Shown here in pieces: positions 25,944 to 34,888 of a stretch of 64,000 bases of DNA (position 1 is the stretch's first letter; each line of letters opens with the position of its first letter). A program made the position numbers and the translations under genes. The stretch is from a bacterium (GTDB taxonomy: Bacteria > Elusimicrobiota > Elusimicrobia > Elusimicrobiales > UBA9959). The notes below the pieces were generated by a model. The model was given only the letters and a program-made list of their open reading frames with translations. It was not told the DNA's origin and did no database searches. The stretch covers positions 62,001 through 126,000 of the forward strand of contig JAJYJH010000002.1 in assembly GCA_021789695.1 (NCBI GenBank), in the 5' to 3' direction.

Positions 25944-28318
25944 ATCAGTTCCTTCTTCCAGCAGGTTTTCAGCTTTTCTATGCAGGCCGAGAACAACTGC
26001 CCGCCGCCTTCCGCCGCGGAGAGCTCCGGCTCCTCTTTTACATAGCCTATCTCGGCCGCCGGCAGGCCTTTGACTATTTTGAGAAATTCGGTCTCGCGTT
26101 CCTTCGTAACCTCCAGCACCAGCCGCGCCGGGCTCTCCCCGAAGAGCAGTTCGGTAACTGTCAGGCCTTTTTCGCGGACGGCGGCGGAGAGGTCCAGTTC
26201 CGCGCCAAGGCCGCCGGAGAAGGCCATCTCGGCGAGCGTCACGGCGAGGCCGCCCTGAGACACATCGTGGGCGGCGGCCACGCAGCCGGCCTTCATGGCC
26301 CTGGCCAAGGCCGCGTAGAGCTTCACCGCGGCCTTCATATCAAGCCCTGCCACCGCGTTGTTGCCGGTATCCGCCAGCTCGTTATAAACCGAACCGCCCA
26401 TTCCGCGCAGGCTAACGCCGGCCAGGTACACCGGGTTGCCGGCCTCCTTGAAGTTTATCGTCACCGTCCTGCGCACGTCCTCTACCGGGGCCGTGGCCGA
26501 GATCAGCAGCGACAGCGGTATCGGGTACTCTTTACCATCGGCGTCCCTGGATTGGTTGTAGAAGCTGTCCTTGCCGGAGATGAACGGAGCGCCGTAGGCC
26601 AGCGCCGCGTCGAGGCAGCCCTCGGCCGCCTGCACCAGGTCGCCCATCACTTCCGGGTCGCGGGGGCTCGCCGCGCAGAAGTTGTCTAGTATCGCCACCC
26701 GCGACACGTCGGCGCCGGCGGCCAACAGGTTCCTGACCGCTTCATCTATGGAATGCAGGGCCATCTGGTAAGGGTCTAGGCGCCCTACCGCAGGCGCGAA
26801 GCCGTGGCCGACGGCGAAACCCGAGTAATCCTTAAGATCCAGCGTGGCGGTCTGCGGCCAGATTACGGCCGCGTCGCCGGGGCCGTCCCCGAAGCGACCC
26901 TGCAGCGGTTTGCCCACCGTGCCGCCCTGCACCTCGTGGTCGTATTGCGTGATGATTGAATGCCGCGAGCAGACGTTGGGATGAGCGAGCAAGGCCTCGA
27001 GGGCCTTTCCGAAATCTTTTGGCGCCACCGGGGTTTTGCCGCTGACCTTAACGGAGCGCTTGACCGCCGGCTTCTCGAGATTGGGCACCCCGCCGTGCAG
27101 AAAGGCCATCGGCACGTCCACAACCAGCGCGTCCCCGTGGGTCACCAGCAGGCGGCCGTCGCCGGGGAACTCACCGAGCACGCAATACTCGCAGTTCTCG
27201 GCGCCTAGCAGGGCGGCGAGTCTCTTGAGCTTACTTTTCGGCACGGAGAGTATCATGCGCTCCTGCGACTCCGACACCCAGATCTCCCACGGCTCTATCC
27301 GGGTGTCCTTCAGCAGGGCTTTCTCTAGCCGCACCCGCGCGCCAGTCTCGGAACCGAGTTCCCCGATAGCGGACGAGAAGCCGCCGGCGCCGCAGTCGGT
27401 AACGGCGTTGTAAAGCCCGAGGTCGCGCGCCCGCATCAGCACGTCGAGCGCCTTCTTTTCGTTGACGGCGTGGCCGATCTGCACCGCCGAGGAGCCGGTC
27501 TCTTCTTCTATGTTCGCGGAAGAGAACGTGGCGCCGTGTATGCCGTCGCGGCCGGTCCGGCCGCCGATGGAAACTATGAGGTCGCCCGGGACGACGCTCT
27601 TTTTTATCTTATCCACTGGTATCAGCCCCGCGCAGCCCACGTAAACAAGGGGGTTCAAGAGGTAGCCGTCGTCGAAATAAATGCCACCGGCCGCCGTCGG
27701 TATGCCTATGCGGTTGCCGTAGTCGCGCACTCCCTCTACGACGCCGCGCATGACGCGCTCGGGGCCCAGCGCGTTCTTGGGCAGCCGGTACTTCCGGTCG
27801 AGGCGCCCGAAGCAGAGGGTGTCGGTATTGAGCACGGGTTTGGCGCCCAGGCCCACGCCCAGGATATCGCGTATCACGCCGCCCACGCCGGTCTCGGCGC
27901 CGCCGTAGGGTTCCACCGCGCAGGGATGGTTGTGAGTCTCGGCCTTGAAGGCAAGACCCCATTTGCCGTCCTTGCCGAACTCCACTATGCCGGCGTTGTC
28001 TTTGAATACCGACAGGCACCAGCTGCGGTTTAGCGTCTTGGTAGCTTTAACGATGGTCTCTTTAAAGAGGTTTTTATATTTCTTTGTCCGTGGACCGTCG
28101 CGGTAGGCCACCGGGCCGGAGAAGGTCTTATGCTTGCAATGCTCGGACCAGGTCTGCGCTATGGTCTCGAGCTCGCCGCGCGTCGGCTGGCGGTCCGTCT
28201 TGCGGAACTGCCGCTGCACCTCGGCGAGCTCGGCCGCGTTAAGCGACCAACCCGCGGCCTTGTCCAGGGCCTCCAACTGCTTGGGGTTAAGCGAATTGAA
28301 CTCAGCGAGTTCGTTCAT
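25940..28318 (-). CDS. purL: FGAM synthase synthetase subunit (small PurL)
   Basis: Makes FGAM from FGAR, ATP and ammonia. 792 residues, in the range of the small PurL that needs PurS and PurQ. The ATP/FGAR site includes TIAQTWSEHCKHKTF and ETHNHPCAVEPYGGAETGVG; repeated AIRS-type domains end with AHDVSQGGLAVTLAEMAFSG. It lies between purS and purQ with four-base overlaps on both sides. Confidence 0.95.
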   Translation of the reverse strand: MNELAEFNSLNPKQLEALDKAAGWSLNAAELAEVQRQFRKTDRQPTRGELETIAQTWSEHCKHKTFSGPVAYRDGPRTKKYKNLFKETIVKATKTLNRSWCLSVFKDNAGIVEFGKDGKWGLAFKAETHNHPCAVEPYGGAETGVGGVIRDILGVGLGAKPVLNTDTLCFGRLDRKYRLPKNALGPERVMRGVVEGVRDYGNRIGIPTAAGGIYFDDGYLLNPLVYVGCAGLIPVDKIKKSVVPGDLIVSIGGRTGRDGIHGATFSSANIEEETGSSAVQIGHAVNEKKALDVLMRARDLGLYNAVTDCGAGGFSSAIGELGSETGARVRLEKALLKDTRIEPWEIWVSESQERMILSVPKSKLKRLAALLGAENCEYCVLGEFPGDGRLLVTHGDALVVDVPMAFLHGGVPNLEKPAVKRSVKVSGKTPVAPKDFGKALEALLAHPNVCSRHSIITQYDHEVQGGTVGKPLQGRFGDGPGDAAVIWPQTATLDLKDYSGFAVGHGFAPAVGRLDPYQMALHSIDEAVRNLLAAGADVSRVAILDNFCAASPRDPEVMGDLVQAAEGCLDAALAYGAPFISGKDSFYNQSRDADGKEYPIPLSLLISATAPVEDVRRTVTINFKEAGNPVYLAGVSLRGMGGSVYNELADTGNNAVAGLDMKAAVKLYAALARAMKAGCVAAAHDVSQGGLAVTLAEMAFSGGLGAELDLSAAVREKGLTVTELLFGESPARLVLEVTKERETEFLKIVKGLPAAEIGYVKEEPELSAAEGGGQLFSACIEKLKTCWKKELI

Positions 28319-28761
28319 ATTTTCTCTATCCCGAACTTATTGACGGTTTCGTTGACCAGCGTCCCGGCTACGGCGCGCTTTAACTTGAGTTCCGAATCAC
28401 AGGCCACGTAATAGGCGCGGCCGAAGCGCACCGTTTTCGGTTCCTTGCCGAGAACGTCCGAGATGACACCCTTGACGCTCTCCCCCACCACGTCAGTGAC
28501 GGAGTCCTTGAGCCACACCTCCACCCGCCAGCCCTTTATACCGGCCTTGGGCCGGCCGAGAGAATAGGTCTCGGTGACAGGATCAGTCAGCAGTTCCGCG
28601 CCGAGCCGGTCGAACTCGGCCCTGCCGAAGTCAGCCTCCACCCTGTACAGCCGAGACAGCCGCGCCGCCTTCACCTTTAGCCCGGCGTGCGCCATGCGTC
28701 CGATGAAGCCCGTCTCCTCGTTCTCGGAGTATTTTTCCCTGGTCCGTATCTCGATTATCAT
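28315..28761 (-). CDS. purS: PurS-like FGAM synthase subunit, apparent tandem form
   Basis: 148 residues, nearly twice the roughly 80 of ordinary PurS. The second half (about 78-148, WRVEVWLKDSVTDVVGESV then VLGKEPKTVRFGRAYYV) reads as a clear PurS domain. The first half (MIIEIRTREKYSE...VKAARLSRLYRVE) has the same strand-helix order. A single chain of two PurS units would mimic the PurS dimer and the N-terminal domain of large PurL. It overlaps purL by four bases and follows a terminator-like hairpin. Confidence 0.82.
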   Translation of the reverse strand: MIIEIRTREKYSENEETGFIGRMAHAGLKVKAARLSRLYRVEADFGRAEFDRLGAELLTDPVTETYSLGRPKAGIKGWRVEVWLKDSVTDVVGESVKGVISDVLGKEPKTVRFGRAYYVACDSELKLKRAVAGTLVNETVNKFGIEKI

Positions 28762-28773
28762 TTTGGCGTTCCT

Positions 28774-28807
28774 AAAAAAGAAGAAGCCGGGTTGCAGCTC
28801 ACCCGGC
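28774..28807 (-). terminator. Terminator-like hairpin between purC and purS
   Basis: GCCGGGT/ACCCGGC (7 bp, 28786-28807, 8-base loop) is followed on the minus strand by TTCTTCTTTTTT. The purC stop codon lies within the stem. Since purS to purNH follow on the same strand with no clear new promoter, it probably acts as a partial terminator. Confidence 0.55.
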
Positions 28808-29668
28808 TCCGGTTATTTTCTGCAGGGCTTCCTCGTATTTTTTGAGGGTGCCCCGCACTACTTCGGCGGGCAGTCCCGGCGGGGTGGACTTCTTGTCCCA
28901 CCCGCCGCCCTCCAGCCAGTTCCGGACGTACTGTTTGTCGTAGCTCTCCGGGCTGGTGCCGACCTTATATTTCGCGGCATCCCAGAACCGGGAGGAATCC
29001 GGAGTCAGCGCTTCGTCTATCAGTATCAGCTCGCCGTCCAGCAGGCCGAACTCGAACTTGGTATCGGCGAGCAGTATGCCGGCCTTCTCGGAGTGCGCGG
29101 CCGCGAAGTCGTATAGGACCAGGCTCGTATCTCTGATCTTTTCGGCCAGACCCGGAGGCAGGGCAGCGGCCATCACCTCGAAGGTGACGTTCTCGTCGTG
29201 GCCCTTGTCGGCCTTGGTCGTAGGGGTGAAGACCGGTTCCGGCAGTTTCTGTGCTTCCTTGAGGCCGGCCGGCAGCTTTATGCCGCAGACGCTGCCCTGC
29301 TTCAGGTATTCCTTCCAGCCCGAGCCTGTTATATAGCCGCGCACCACGCACTCGAAGTCCACCCGTTTCGCGCGGTGCACCAGCATGGCCCGGCCGCGCA
29401 TATAGTCCCAGTCGAAGCCCGCCGGAGCCGCGACGAGGCGCTTTATCTCGTCCATATCCGTGGAAACCATGTGGTTCTTTATTATGTGCCTGGTCCGATT
29501 GAACCAGAAGGAGCTGATTCTATTTAGGAGGGCGCCCTTGCCGGGCACCGGCGTCGGCAGGATGAAATCGAAGGCGGAGATGCGGTCGGACGACACTATC
29601 AGGAGATACTTCTCCCCCGCCGCATACAGGTCGCGCACTTTTCCCTGGTGTACCAGCTTCAGCTCCAT
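28799..29668 (-). CDS. purC: SAICAR synthetase
   Basis: Joins CAIR and aspartate with ATP. 289 residues from the second ATG (MELKLVHQGKVRDLY), placed six bases after AAGGAG; the first ATG abuts the ribosome site. HQGKVRDLY, SDRISAFDFILP and CVVRGYITGSGWKEY are PurC motifs, and LADTKFEFGL with LIDEALTPDSSRFW forms the C-terminal block. The length of about 290 puts it in the longer PurC branch. Gap to purE is 45 bases. Confidence 0.95.
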   Translation of the reverse strand: MELKLVHQGKVRDLYAAGEKYLLIVSSDRISAFDFILPTPVPGKGALLNRISSFWFNRTRHIIKNHMVSTDMDEIKRLVAAPAGFDWDYMRGRAMLVHRAKRVDFECVVRGYITGSGWKEYLKQGSVCGIKLPAGLKEAQKLPEPVFTPTTKADKGHDENVTFEVMAAALPPGLAEKIRDTSLVLYDFAAAHSEKAGILLADTKFEFGLLDGELILIDEALTPDSSRFWDAAKYKVGTSPESYDKQYVRNWLEGGGWDKKSTPPGLPAEVVRGTLKKYEEALQKITGAG

Positions 29669-29713
29669 GCTCATCTCCTTCGCCGACGCTCAGGTAGACT
29701 GCAGGCCCGCTGA

Positions 29714-30229
29714 CTACTTCAATGATTCCAGATACTTCTTATACCCTATCTTACCGAGCCGGGCGTTATTGCTGAGGACTTCCTTCTTCATGTTCTCCCG
29801 GTAAGATTTAAAGCTGCCGCGCAGGGACTTCTCTTTGACCGAGAGTATCTGAACGGCGAGCAAGCCGGCGTTCTTGGCGCCGTTCACGCCCACAGTGGCC
29901 ACCGGTATGCCGGCCGGCATCTGCGCTATGGAAAGCAGCGCGTCCAGGCCGCCCAGGGGCGTGGCGTTGACCGGCACGCCTATCACCGGGAGCGCCGTGG
30001 CGGCCGCGAGCACGCCTGGCAGGTGGGCGGCGCCGCCGGCGGCGGCGATGACGACGCCAAAGCCGCGCTTTTCGGCGGAAGAAACAAAAGCGAGCGCCTC
30101 CCGCGTGGTGCGGTGGGCTGAAAGTATCTTTATTTCGAAGGGGACTTTGAACTGCTCTAGAACTTTGGCGGCCGCCGACAATACTCCCAGGTCCGAATCG
30201 CTTCCCATGACGATGGCTGCTTTCAGCAT
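29714..30229 (-). CDS. purE: N5-CAIR mutase (class I PurE)
   Basis: Converts N5-CAIR to CAIR. 171 residues from the ATG after GAGGTG, in place of the GTG two codons upstream. MGSDSDLGVL, SAHRTTREAL and AAAGGAAHLPGVLAAATALPV are class I PurE features. Class I enzymes normally need PurK, and no purK is in this window. First gene of the minus-strand pur operon. Confidence 0.94.
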   Translation of the reverse strand: MLKAAIVMGSDSDLGVLSAAAKVLEQFKVPFEIKILSAHRTTREALAFVSSAEKRGFGVVIAAAGGAAHLPGVLAAATALPVIGVPVNATPLGGLDALLSIAQMPAGIPVATVGVNGAKNAGLLAVQILSVKEKSLRGSFKSYRENMKKEVLSNNARLGKIGYKKYLESLK

Positions 30230-30271
30230 ACACACCTCAAAACTGGAAAGTGAGAGTATTACGACACAGAT

Positions 30272-30277
30272 ATTCTA
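30272..30277 (-). promoter_or_regulatory. -10 box of the pur operon
   Basis: The minus strand reads AAAATCG-TAGAAT, about 42 bases before the purE ATG. No clear -35 is seen. This is the only good promoter found ahead of the purE-purNH array. The space between purE and the Rrf2 gene (30230-30478) holds this and the regulator promoter. Confidence 0.45.
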
Positions 30278-30415
30278 CGATTTTAAGTTTTCGCACACAA
30301 ATCCGCGGTTCCACGCCCGTCGTAAGACCGCGGCCGGCAGCAACCGCGAGAATACAGCCGCGTTCCCCACTGGCCACCCGATGGGCACGGCACTCTATGC
30401 GGCGCCGCGGCAGGC

Positions 30416-30464
30416 TTGACAAGCCCCGGATATATTGGCATACTAATACCAGAATACCAGTTAG
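30416..30464 (+). promoter_or_regulatory. Promoter and candidate operator of the Rrf2-hcp operon
   Basis: TTGACA (30416-30421) is a consensus -35, with TACTAA-like -10 sequence near 30439-30446. A direct repeat ATACCAG/ATACCAG (30446-30452, 30454-30460) flanked by CTAA and TTAG covers the start of transcription, where a repressor such as the encoded Rrf2 protein could bind. Confidence 0.45.
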
Positions 30465-30478
30465 GAGCCGCAGAACAC

Positions 30479-30883
30479 ATGCAGACCATACTCAAGATCT
30501 CAGAGGCCGCGGCCATAGCGCTGCACGCGGCCGACTACATGGCCAAGCGCCCGGGCCTCTGCTCCGCGCAGGACATAGCGCGGGGCCTCGACGTTTCCTA
30601 CAACCACCTATCCAAGGTGCTCCAGCACCTCACCAAGTCCGGATACGTGCTGGCCGTACGCGGCCCCAAGGGCGGCTTTACCCTCTCCCCCTCCGGCCTC
30701 AAAGCCACCGTGCGCGATATCATGACGGCCCTAGACGGCCCGGTGCAGACGCATGCCTGCCTGATGGGCGCCAAGGTCTGCCGCCACAAGGACTGCCTGT
30801 TCGGTCGTTTCCTGGCCGACACCAACCGGCGCTTCGAGAAAGTGCTGAACCAGAAGATCTCGGAGTTCTCAAGGCGGAAGTGA
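30479..30883 (+). CDS. Rrf2-family transcription regulator, likely Fe-S sensing
   Basis: 134 residues from the ATG behind AGGAG. A winged helix-turn-helix (about 25-70: SAQDIARGLDVSYNHLSKVLQHL, then VRGPKGGFTL) is followed by three Cys (C94, C101, C106) in the place where IscR and NsrR bind their cluster. Nitric oxide or redox sensing is therefore likely. It is 40 bases upstream of hcp, and regulators of this family commonly control hcp. The direct repeat over its own promoter suggests autoregulation. Confidence 0.88.
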   Translation: MQTILKISEAAAIALHAADYMAKRPGLCSAQDIARGLDVSYNHLSKVLQHLTKSGYVLAVRGPKGGFTLSPSGLKATVRDIMTALDGPVQTHACLMGAKVCRHKDCLFGRFLADTNRRFEKVLNQKISEFSRRK

Positions 30884-30923
30884 TTTCGGTTAGGTTCAAG
30901 GGTAAAAATAAAGGAGAAATATA

Positions 30924-32567
30924 ATGAACGACAATATGTTCTGTTACCAGTGTGAGCAGGCCGCCAAGGGCACGGGCTGCACCGTGCAGGGCGTCTGCGG
31001 CAAGGACCCGGATACGGCCAGGATGCAGGACCTGCTGCTGTGGCAGGCCAAGGGCATAGCCCAGTACGCGCACGCCGCAGCCAGGGCCGGCAAGCGCGAC
31101 CGCGCCATAGACGTCTTCGTGGTGGAAGCGCTGTTCACTACCGTCACCAACGTCAACTTTGACGCCAAGAGCATAGCCGCGCTGGTGCGGAAGGGCCAGC
31201 AGATAAAGGAGAAAGCGAAAGCGCTGGCCGGCAACCCCAAGCTGGACGGCCCCGCCGCGTGGGTCCCCCCCGCCGACCACAAGGCCCTGTCCGCCGAAGC
31301 GCCTGAGAAGGGCATACAAGCCCGCCAGAAAGCCCTCGGCGACGACGCGGCCGGCCTGCAGGAACTGCTGGTTTACGGCCTCAAGGGCATGGCCGCCTAC
31401 GCCGACCACGCGCTGATCCTGGGGGTTGAGGACGAGAAGGTCTACGCCTTCATCCACGAAGCATTGAACTTCCTGACCAAGCCCGATCCCACCGTGGACG
31501 AGCTCGTCGGCTACAACATAAAATGCGGCGAGGTTAACCTGCGCGTGATGGAACTCCTCGACAAGGCCAACACCACGGCCTATGGCCACCCGGTCCCGAC
31601 CCCGGTCCGCATCAATCCGCTCAAGGGCAAGGCCCTGCTTGTCAGCGGCCATGATCTCAAAGACCTCGAGAATATCCTTAAGGCTACCGAGGGCAAGGGC
31701 GTCAGCGTCTACACCCACGGCGAAATGCTCCCCGCCCACGGCTACCCGGCCTTAAAAAAATACAAGCACCTGGCCGGCAATTACGGCGGCGCGTGGCAGG
31801 ACCAGCAGAAAGAGTTCAACGCGTTCCCCGGCGCGGTCGTAATGACCACCAACTGCATCCAGAAGCCGCTGGACGGCTACAAGGCGCGCATCTTCACCAC
31901 CGGCCTGGTGGAATGGCCCGGAGTGACGCATCTGAAGAACGGCGACTTCGGCCCGGCCGTGCAGGCCGCGCTCGCGGCCCCCGGCTTCGCCGAGGACGGC
32001 GGCCAGAAAACCATACTCGTAGGGTTCGCACACAACACCGTGATGGGGGTGGCGGGCAAGGTGATAGACGCGGTGAAGGCGGGGCAGATAAAGCACTTCT
32101 TCCTCGTCGGCGGCTGCGACGGCGCCAAGCCCGGCCGTAACTACTACACGGAGTTCGCGGAGAAGGCCCCGAAGGACACGGTGGTGCTGACGCTCGCCTG
32201 CGGCAAGTTCCGTTTCAACAAATTGGAGTTCGGCGACATCGGCGACATCCCGCGCCTCTTGGATATGGGCCAGTGCAACGACGCCTACTCGGCGATCCAG
32301 GTGGCGCTGGCGCTCTCCAAGGCGTTCGGCGTGGGCGTCAACGAACTGCCGCTCTCGCTGGTGCTCAGTTGGTACGAGCAGAAGGCGGTCTGCATACTGC
32401 TGACGCTGCTGTTCCTCGGCATCAAGAACATACGCCTCGGCCCCACGCTGCCGGCTTTCGTGACCCCGGCCGTGCTAAAGGTGCTGGTGGAGAAATTCAA
32501 CATCATGCCGATCACCACCCCGGAGAAGGACCTGGAGGCCATCCTCGGCGCCAAGGCCCGCGCTTAA
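30924..32567 (+). CDS. hcp: Hybrid cluster protein (hydroxylamine / NO reductase)
   Basis: 547 residues. N-terminal C7, C10, C19 and C25 form the Cx2Cx8Cx5C pattern of class I Hcp from anaerobes, which carries a [4Fe-4S] cluster in place of the [2Fe-2S] seen in facultative bacteria. Later Cys residues (GEVNLRVMEL..., TTNCIQKPLDGY, GGCDGAKPGRNYY, LACGKFRFN) supply the hybrid 4Fe-2S-2O cluster. Hcp reduces hydroxylamine in vitro and acts in NO detoxification. No hcr reductase gene is adjacent; the rubredoxin at 35295 is a possible but unproven donor. Confidence 0.95.
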   Translation: MNDNMFCYQCEQAAKGTGCTVQGVCGKDPDTARMQDLLLWQAKGIAQYAHAAARAGKRDRAIDVFVVEALFTTVTNVNFDAKSIAALVRKGQQIKEKAKALAGNPKLDGPAAWVPPADHKALSAEAPEKGIQARQKALGDDAAGLQELLVYGLKGMAAYADHALILGVEDEKVYAFIHEALNFLTKPDPTVDELVGYNIKCGEVNLRVMELLDKANTTAYGHPVPTPVRINPLKGKALLVSGHDLKDLENILKATEGKGVSVYTHGEMLPAHGYPALKKYKHLAGNYGGAWQDQQKEFNAFPGAVVMTTNCIQKPLDGYKARIFTTGLVEWPGVTHLKNGDFGPAVQAALAAPGFAEDGGQKTILVGFAHNTVMGVAGKVIDAVKAGQIKHFFLVGGCDGAKPGRNYYTEFAEKAPKDTVVLTLACGKFRFNKLEFGDIGDIPRLLDMGQCNDAYSAIQVALALSKAFGVGVNELPLSLVLSWYEQKAVCILLTLLFLGIKNIRLGPTLPAFVTPAVLKVLVEKFNIMPITTPEKDLEAILGAKARA

Positions 32568-32579
32568 GCGGCTACAGCA

Positions 32580-32614
32580 GGGCCGGGTGCGGGAAGAAGT
32601 CCCGCACCCGGCCC
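32580..32614 (+). terminator. Terminator hairpin after hcp
   Basis: Perfect 15-bp stem (32580-32594 with 32600-32614), loop AGAAG, followed by only a weak T stretch (TTATC). Confidence 0.6.
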
Positions 32615-32699
32615 TTATCAGAACAGGGACAGTCACCCGTTTTTCCGGCGTTCCCGGATAATGTACTTAATAAGGAATAGGGCGTCTGCCCCTATTTTA

Positions 32700-32705
32700 T
32701 ATAAT
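32700..32705 (+). promoter_or_regulatory. -10 box of the TIGR02757-family gene (leaderless start)
   Basis: Perfect TATAAT with nine bases (ACCACCATC) to the ATG at 32715. No ribosome site between. Confidence 0.55.
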
Positions 32706-32714
32706 ACCACCATC

Positions 32715-33473
32715 ATGCCGCCGACCAGAGCTTTCCTTGAGAGAACATACCGGGAGATGAACAGGCCGGAGTACATACACCCGGACCCGCTGGAGTTCGT
32801 CCGGCGCTACAAAAGCGCCGCCGATCGCGAGGTCGTAGGCCTGATAGCCGCCTGCCTCGCCTACGGCAACGTCAACCAGATTCTGAAGAGCGTGGAGAAG
32901 GCGCTGGCCCCGATGGGCAAGTCCCCGGCCGCCTGGCTGAAGAGAACGCCGCCGGCGGAGATAAAAAAGACTCTTGCCGGCTTCAAGCATCGCTTCACCA
33001 CCGGCGCCGAGATGGCCGTCTTTCTCATCAACATCAAGGACGCGCTAAAGCTTCACGGTTCGCTGGAGAAGCTGTTCCTGGCCGGTTACCGCGGGGAGGA
33101 GCCCACCGTGGAGCTGGCGCTCTACCGTTTCATCGACGCCTTCAATACAAGGGCCTGCGCCCCGACGCTGACGCCGTGCACGGAACTAAAAAGTTCCTTC
33201 AAGCGCGTGAACCTGTTTCTGCGCTGGATGGTCAGGAGGGACGCCGTGGACCCAGGGGTCTGGAAAGGCGTCCCACCCTCCAAACTGATAATCCCGCTGG
33301 ACACCCACATGCGGCAGGTCTCGATGAAGATGGGCATCACGAAACGCAAGGACACGTCCATGAAAACGGCGGTGGAGATTACGTCCTACTTCAGGCGCAT
33401 GGAGCCTTTGGACCCGGTGAAGTACGACTTCGCTCTTACCCGAGCCGGCATCCGCGGGAACAACGCGCACTGA
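32715..33473 (+). CDS. TIGR02757 / DUF2400 family protein
   Basis: 252 residues. ReadS as the conserved bacterial family of unknown function: the N-terminal YIHPDPLEFVRRY and EVVGLIAACLAYGNVNQI, the central LNLFLRWMVRRD-like segment (VNLFLRWMVRRDAVDPGVW) and the C-terminal IIPLDTHMRQVSMKMG. No catalytic site is assigned for the family; a resemblance to helix-hairpin-helix glycosylases has been suggested by fold but I cannot show it. Start chosen at the ATG nine bases after TATAAT. Confidence 0.82.
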   Translation: MPPTRAFLERTYREMNRPEYIHPDPLEFVRRYKSAADREVVGLIAACLAYGNVNQILKSVEKALAPMGKSPAAWLKRTPPAEIKKTLAGFKHRFTTGAEMAVFLINIKDALKLHGSLEKLFLAGYRGEEPTVELALYRFIDAFNTRACAPTLTPCTELKSSFKRVNLFLRWMVRRDAVDPGVWKGVPPSKLIIPLDTHMRQVSMKMGITKRKDTSMKTAVEITSYFRRMEPLDPVKYDFALTRAGIRGNNAH

Positions 33474-33659
33474 TGCGGTTCCCAGTAGCATTTTCCGGTT
33501 AGAAGATGGGCATGAAATCATCCGCCGGCGCTCCGGAGTAATTCTTTCGGCAGTCTTCCGTTTCGCCGCGCCGCCGTTCTTCCCTTGCGCCAGCGCGTTA
33601 ACGTCTTTTACGTACTCATTGGATAATTCTGCTAATGGGGCGGGGCGCCGGTTTTTTTG

Positions 33660-33665
33660 TAGAAT
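33660..33665 (+). promoter_or_regulatory. -10 box of the rubrerythrin operon
   Basis: TTTTTTTG followed by TAGAAT, 71 bases before the rubrerythrin ATG. The 263-base gap 33474-33736 holds this promoter and an AGGAGGT ribosome site; an imperfect palindrome near 33618-33640 might be an operator but is weak. Confidence 0.5.
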
Positions 33666-33736
33666 ATATTCGCTCTCTGTTGCTGCCGACCGGGGACCGG
33701 CAGTGCCCCGGCCATTATTCTACAGGAGGTCAGCCC

Positions 33737-34309
33737 ATGAATATGAAAGGTTCCAAGACCGAAAAGAACCTGCTCGCTTCGTTCGCTGGAGAATCGCAGG
33801 CCCGCAACCGGTACGCTTATTTCGCCGGCGCGGCCAGAAAGGAAGGTTACGTGCAAATAAGCTTGGCCTTCGAGGAGACAGCCGACCAGGAAAAGGAGCA
33901 CGCCAAGCGTATGTTCAAATTCCTGGAGGGCGGCGACCTGCAGATAACCGCCACCTATCCGGCCGGCGCGATAGGCGGCACCGCGGCCAACCTGAAGGCC
34001 GCCGCGGGCGGCGAGAACGAGGAATGGACGAAACTGTACCCGGAGTTCGCCAGGATTGCGCGCGAGGAGGGCTTCGAGCCGGTTGCGAAGATGTACGAGG
34101 CTGTCCTGGTGGCCGAGAGACAGCACGAGAAGCGCTACCGCGGCCTGCTGAAGAACCTGCAGGACGGCACCATCTTCAAGAAGAACGGCAAGGTGTATTG
34201 GCGCTGTCTGAACTGCGGATACGTGCACGAGGGAGACGCGGCCCCGGAGACCTGTCCGGCCTGTCTGCACCCGAAAGCCTATTTTGAAATTCTGGCCGAG
34301 AACTGGTAA
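33737..34309 (+). CDS. rbr: Rubrerythrin
   Basis: Diiron peroxidase of anaerobes, 190 residues from the ATG after AGGAGGT. The ferritin-like domain has ESQARNRYAYFAG, the Glu-rich EETADQEKEHAKRMF and a second AERQHEKRYRGLL helix. A C-terminal rubredoxin domain binds iron by CLNCGY and CPACLHPKAYFE. It reduces hydrogen peroxide with electrons from rubredoxin, encoded three genes downstream. First gene of rbr-tpx-dfx-rubredoxin, with spacing of 11-25 bases throughout. Confidence 0.96.
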   Translation: MNMKGSKTEKNLLASFAGESQARNRYAYFAGAARKEGYVQISLAFEETADQEKEHAKRMFKFLEGGDLQITATYPAGAIGGTAANLKAAAGGENEEWTKLYPEFARIAREEGFEPVAKMYEAVLVAERQHEKRYRGLLKNLQDGTIFKKNGKVYWRCLNCGYVHEGDAAPETCPACLHPKAYFEILAENW

Positions 34310-34320
34310 CGGAGGGATAT

Positions 34321-34866
34321 ATGGAAGAGAACGCCAACGAGAGGGCCGATGAGGCGGTGAAGCGCACGGTTACAATGCAGGGCCGGCCGATGACGCTGAC
34401 CGGGGACGAGATAAAAGTCGGAATGCCTGCCCCGGACTTCAAGGTGGTGGACAACGACATGCTGCCGATGAAGTTCTCCCGCACTTTCGGCGGAAGACTT
34501 ACGGTCATAGCGTCGGTCCCGTCGCTGGATACCCCGGTCTGCGACCTCGAAACGCGCCGCTTCAACAAGGAGGCGGAGACCCTGGGCCCTGACATAAACA
34601 TCATCACAGTGAGCATGGATCTGCCTTTCGCCCAGAAGCGTTGGTGCGGCGCGGCGGGGGTCAAGGCCGTCAGGACTTTTTCGGATTACCAGAAGGCGGA
34701 GTTCGGCAAAAACTGGGGCGTCCTGATCAAGGAGTTGCGCCTGCTGGCGCGCGCGGTCTTTATCGTGGACAAGGACGGCGTAGTGAAATACGCACAGGTA
34801 GTGCCGGAAGTGACGAAAGAACCGGATTACGGGGAAGTTCTCACCGCGCTTAAGGCGCTGGTCTGA
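34321..34866 (+). CDS. tpx: Thiol peroxidase (Tpx, atypical 2-Cys peroxiredoxin)
   Basis: 181 residues. Peroxidatic C74 in [15 protein letters not shown] and resolving C109 in FAQKRWCG are spaced as in E. coli Tpx. Reduces peroxides with thioredoxin. A GGAGG lies just before the ATG, eleven bases from rubrerythrin. The N-terminal 15 residues are acidic and longer than in most Tpx; an ATG further in (MQGRPMTL) is a possible alternative start. Confidence 0.94.
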   Translation: MEENANERADEAVKRTVTMQGRPMTLTGDEIKVGMPAPDFKVVDNDMLPMKFSRTFGGRLTVIASVPSLDTPVCDLETRRFNKEAETLGPDINIITVSMDLPFAQKRWCGAAGVKAVRTFSDYQKAEFGKNWGVLIKELRLLARAVFIVDKDGVVKYAQVVPEVTKEPDYGEVLTALKALV

Positions 34867-34888
34867 TACCGGGTTAAGGAGGACTAAA

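Noticed and set aside
33618-33640. PerR-type operator before rubrerythrin
   Set aside because: GGATAATTCTGCTAAT is only a weak imperfect palindrome and misses key bases of the PerR consensus.
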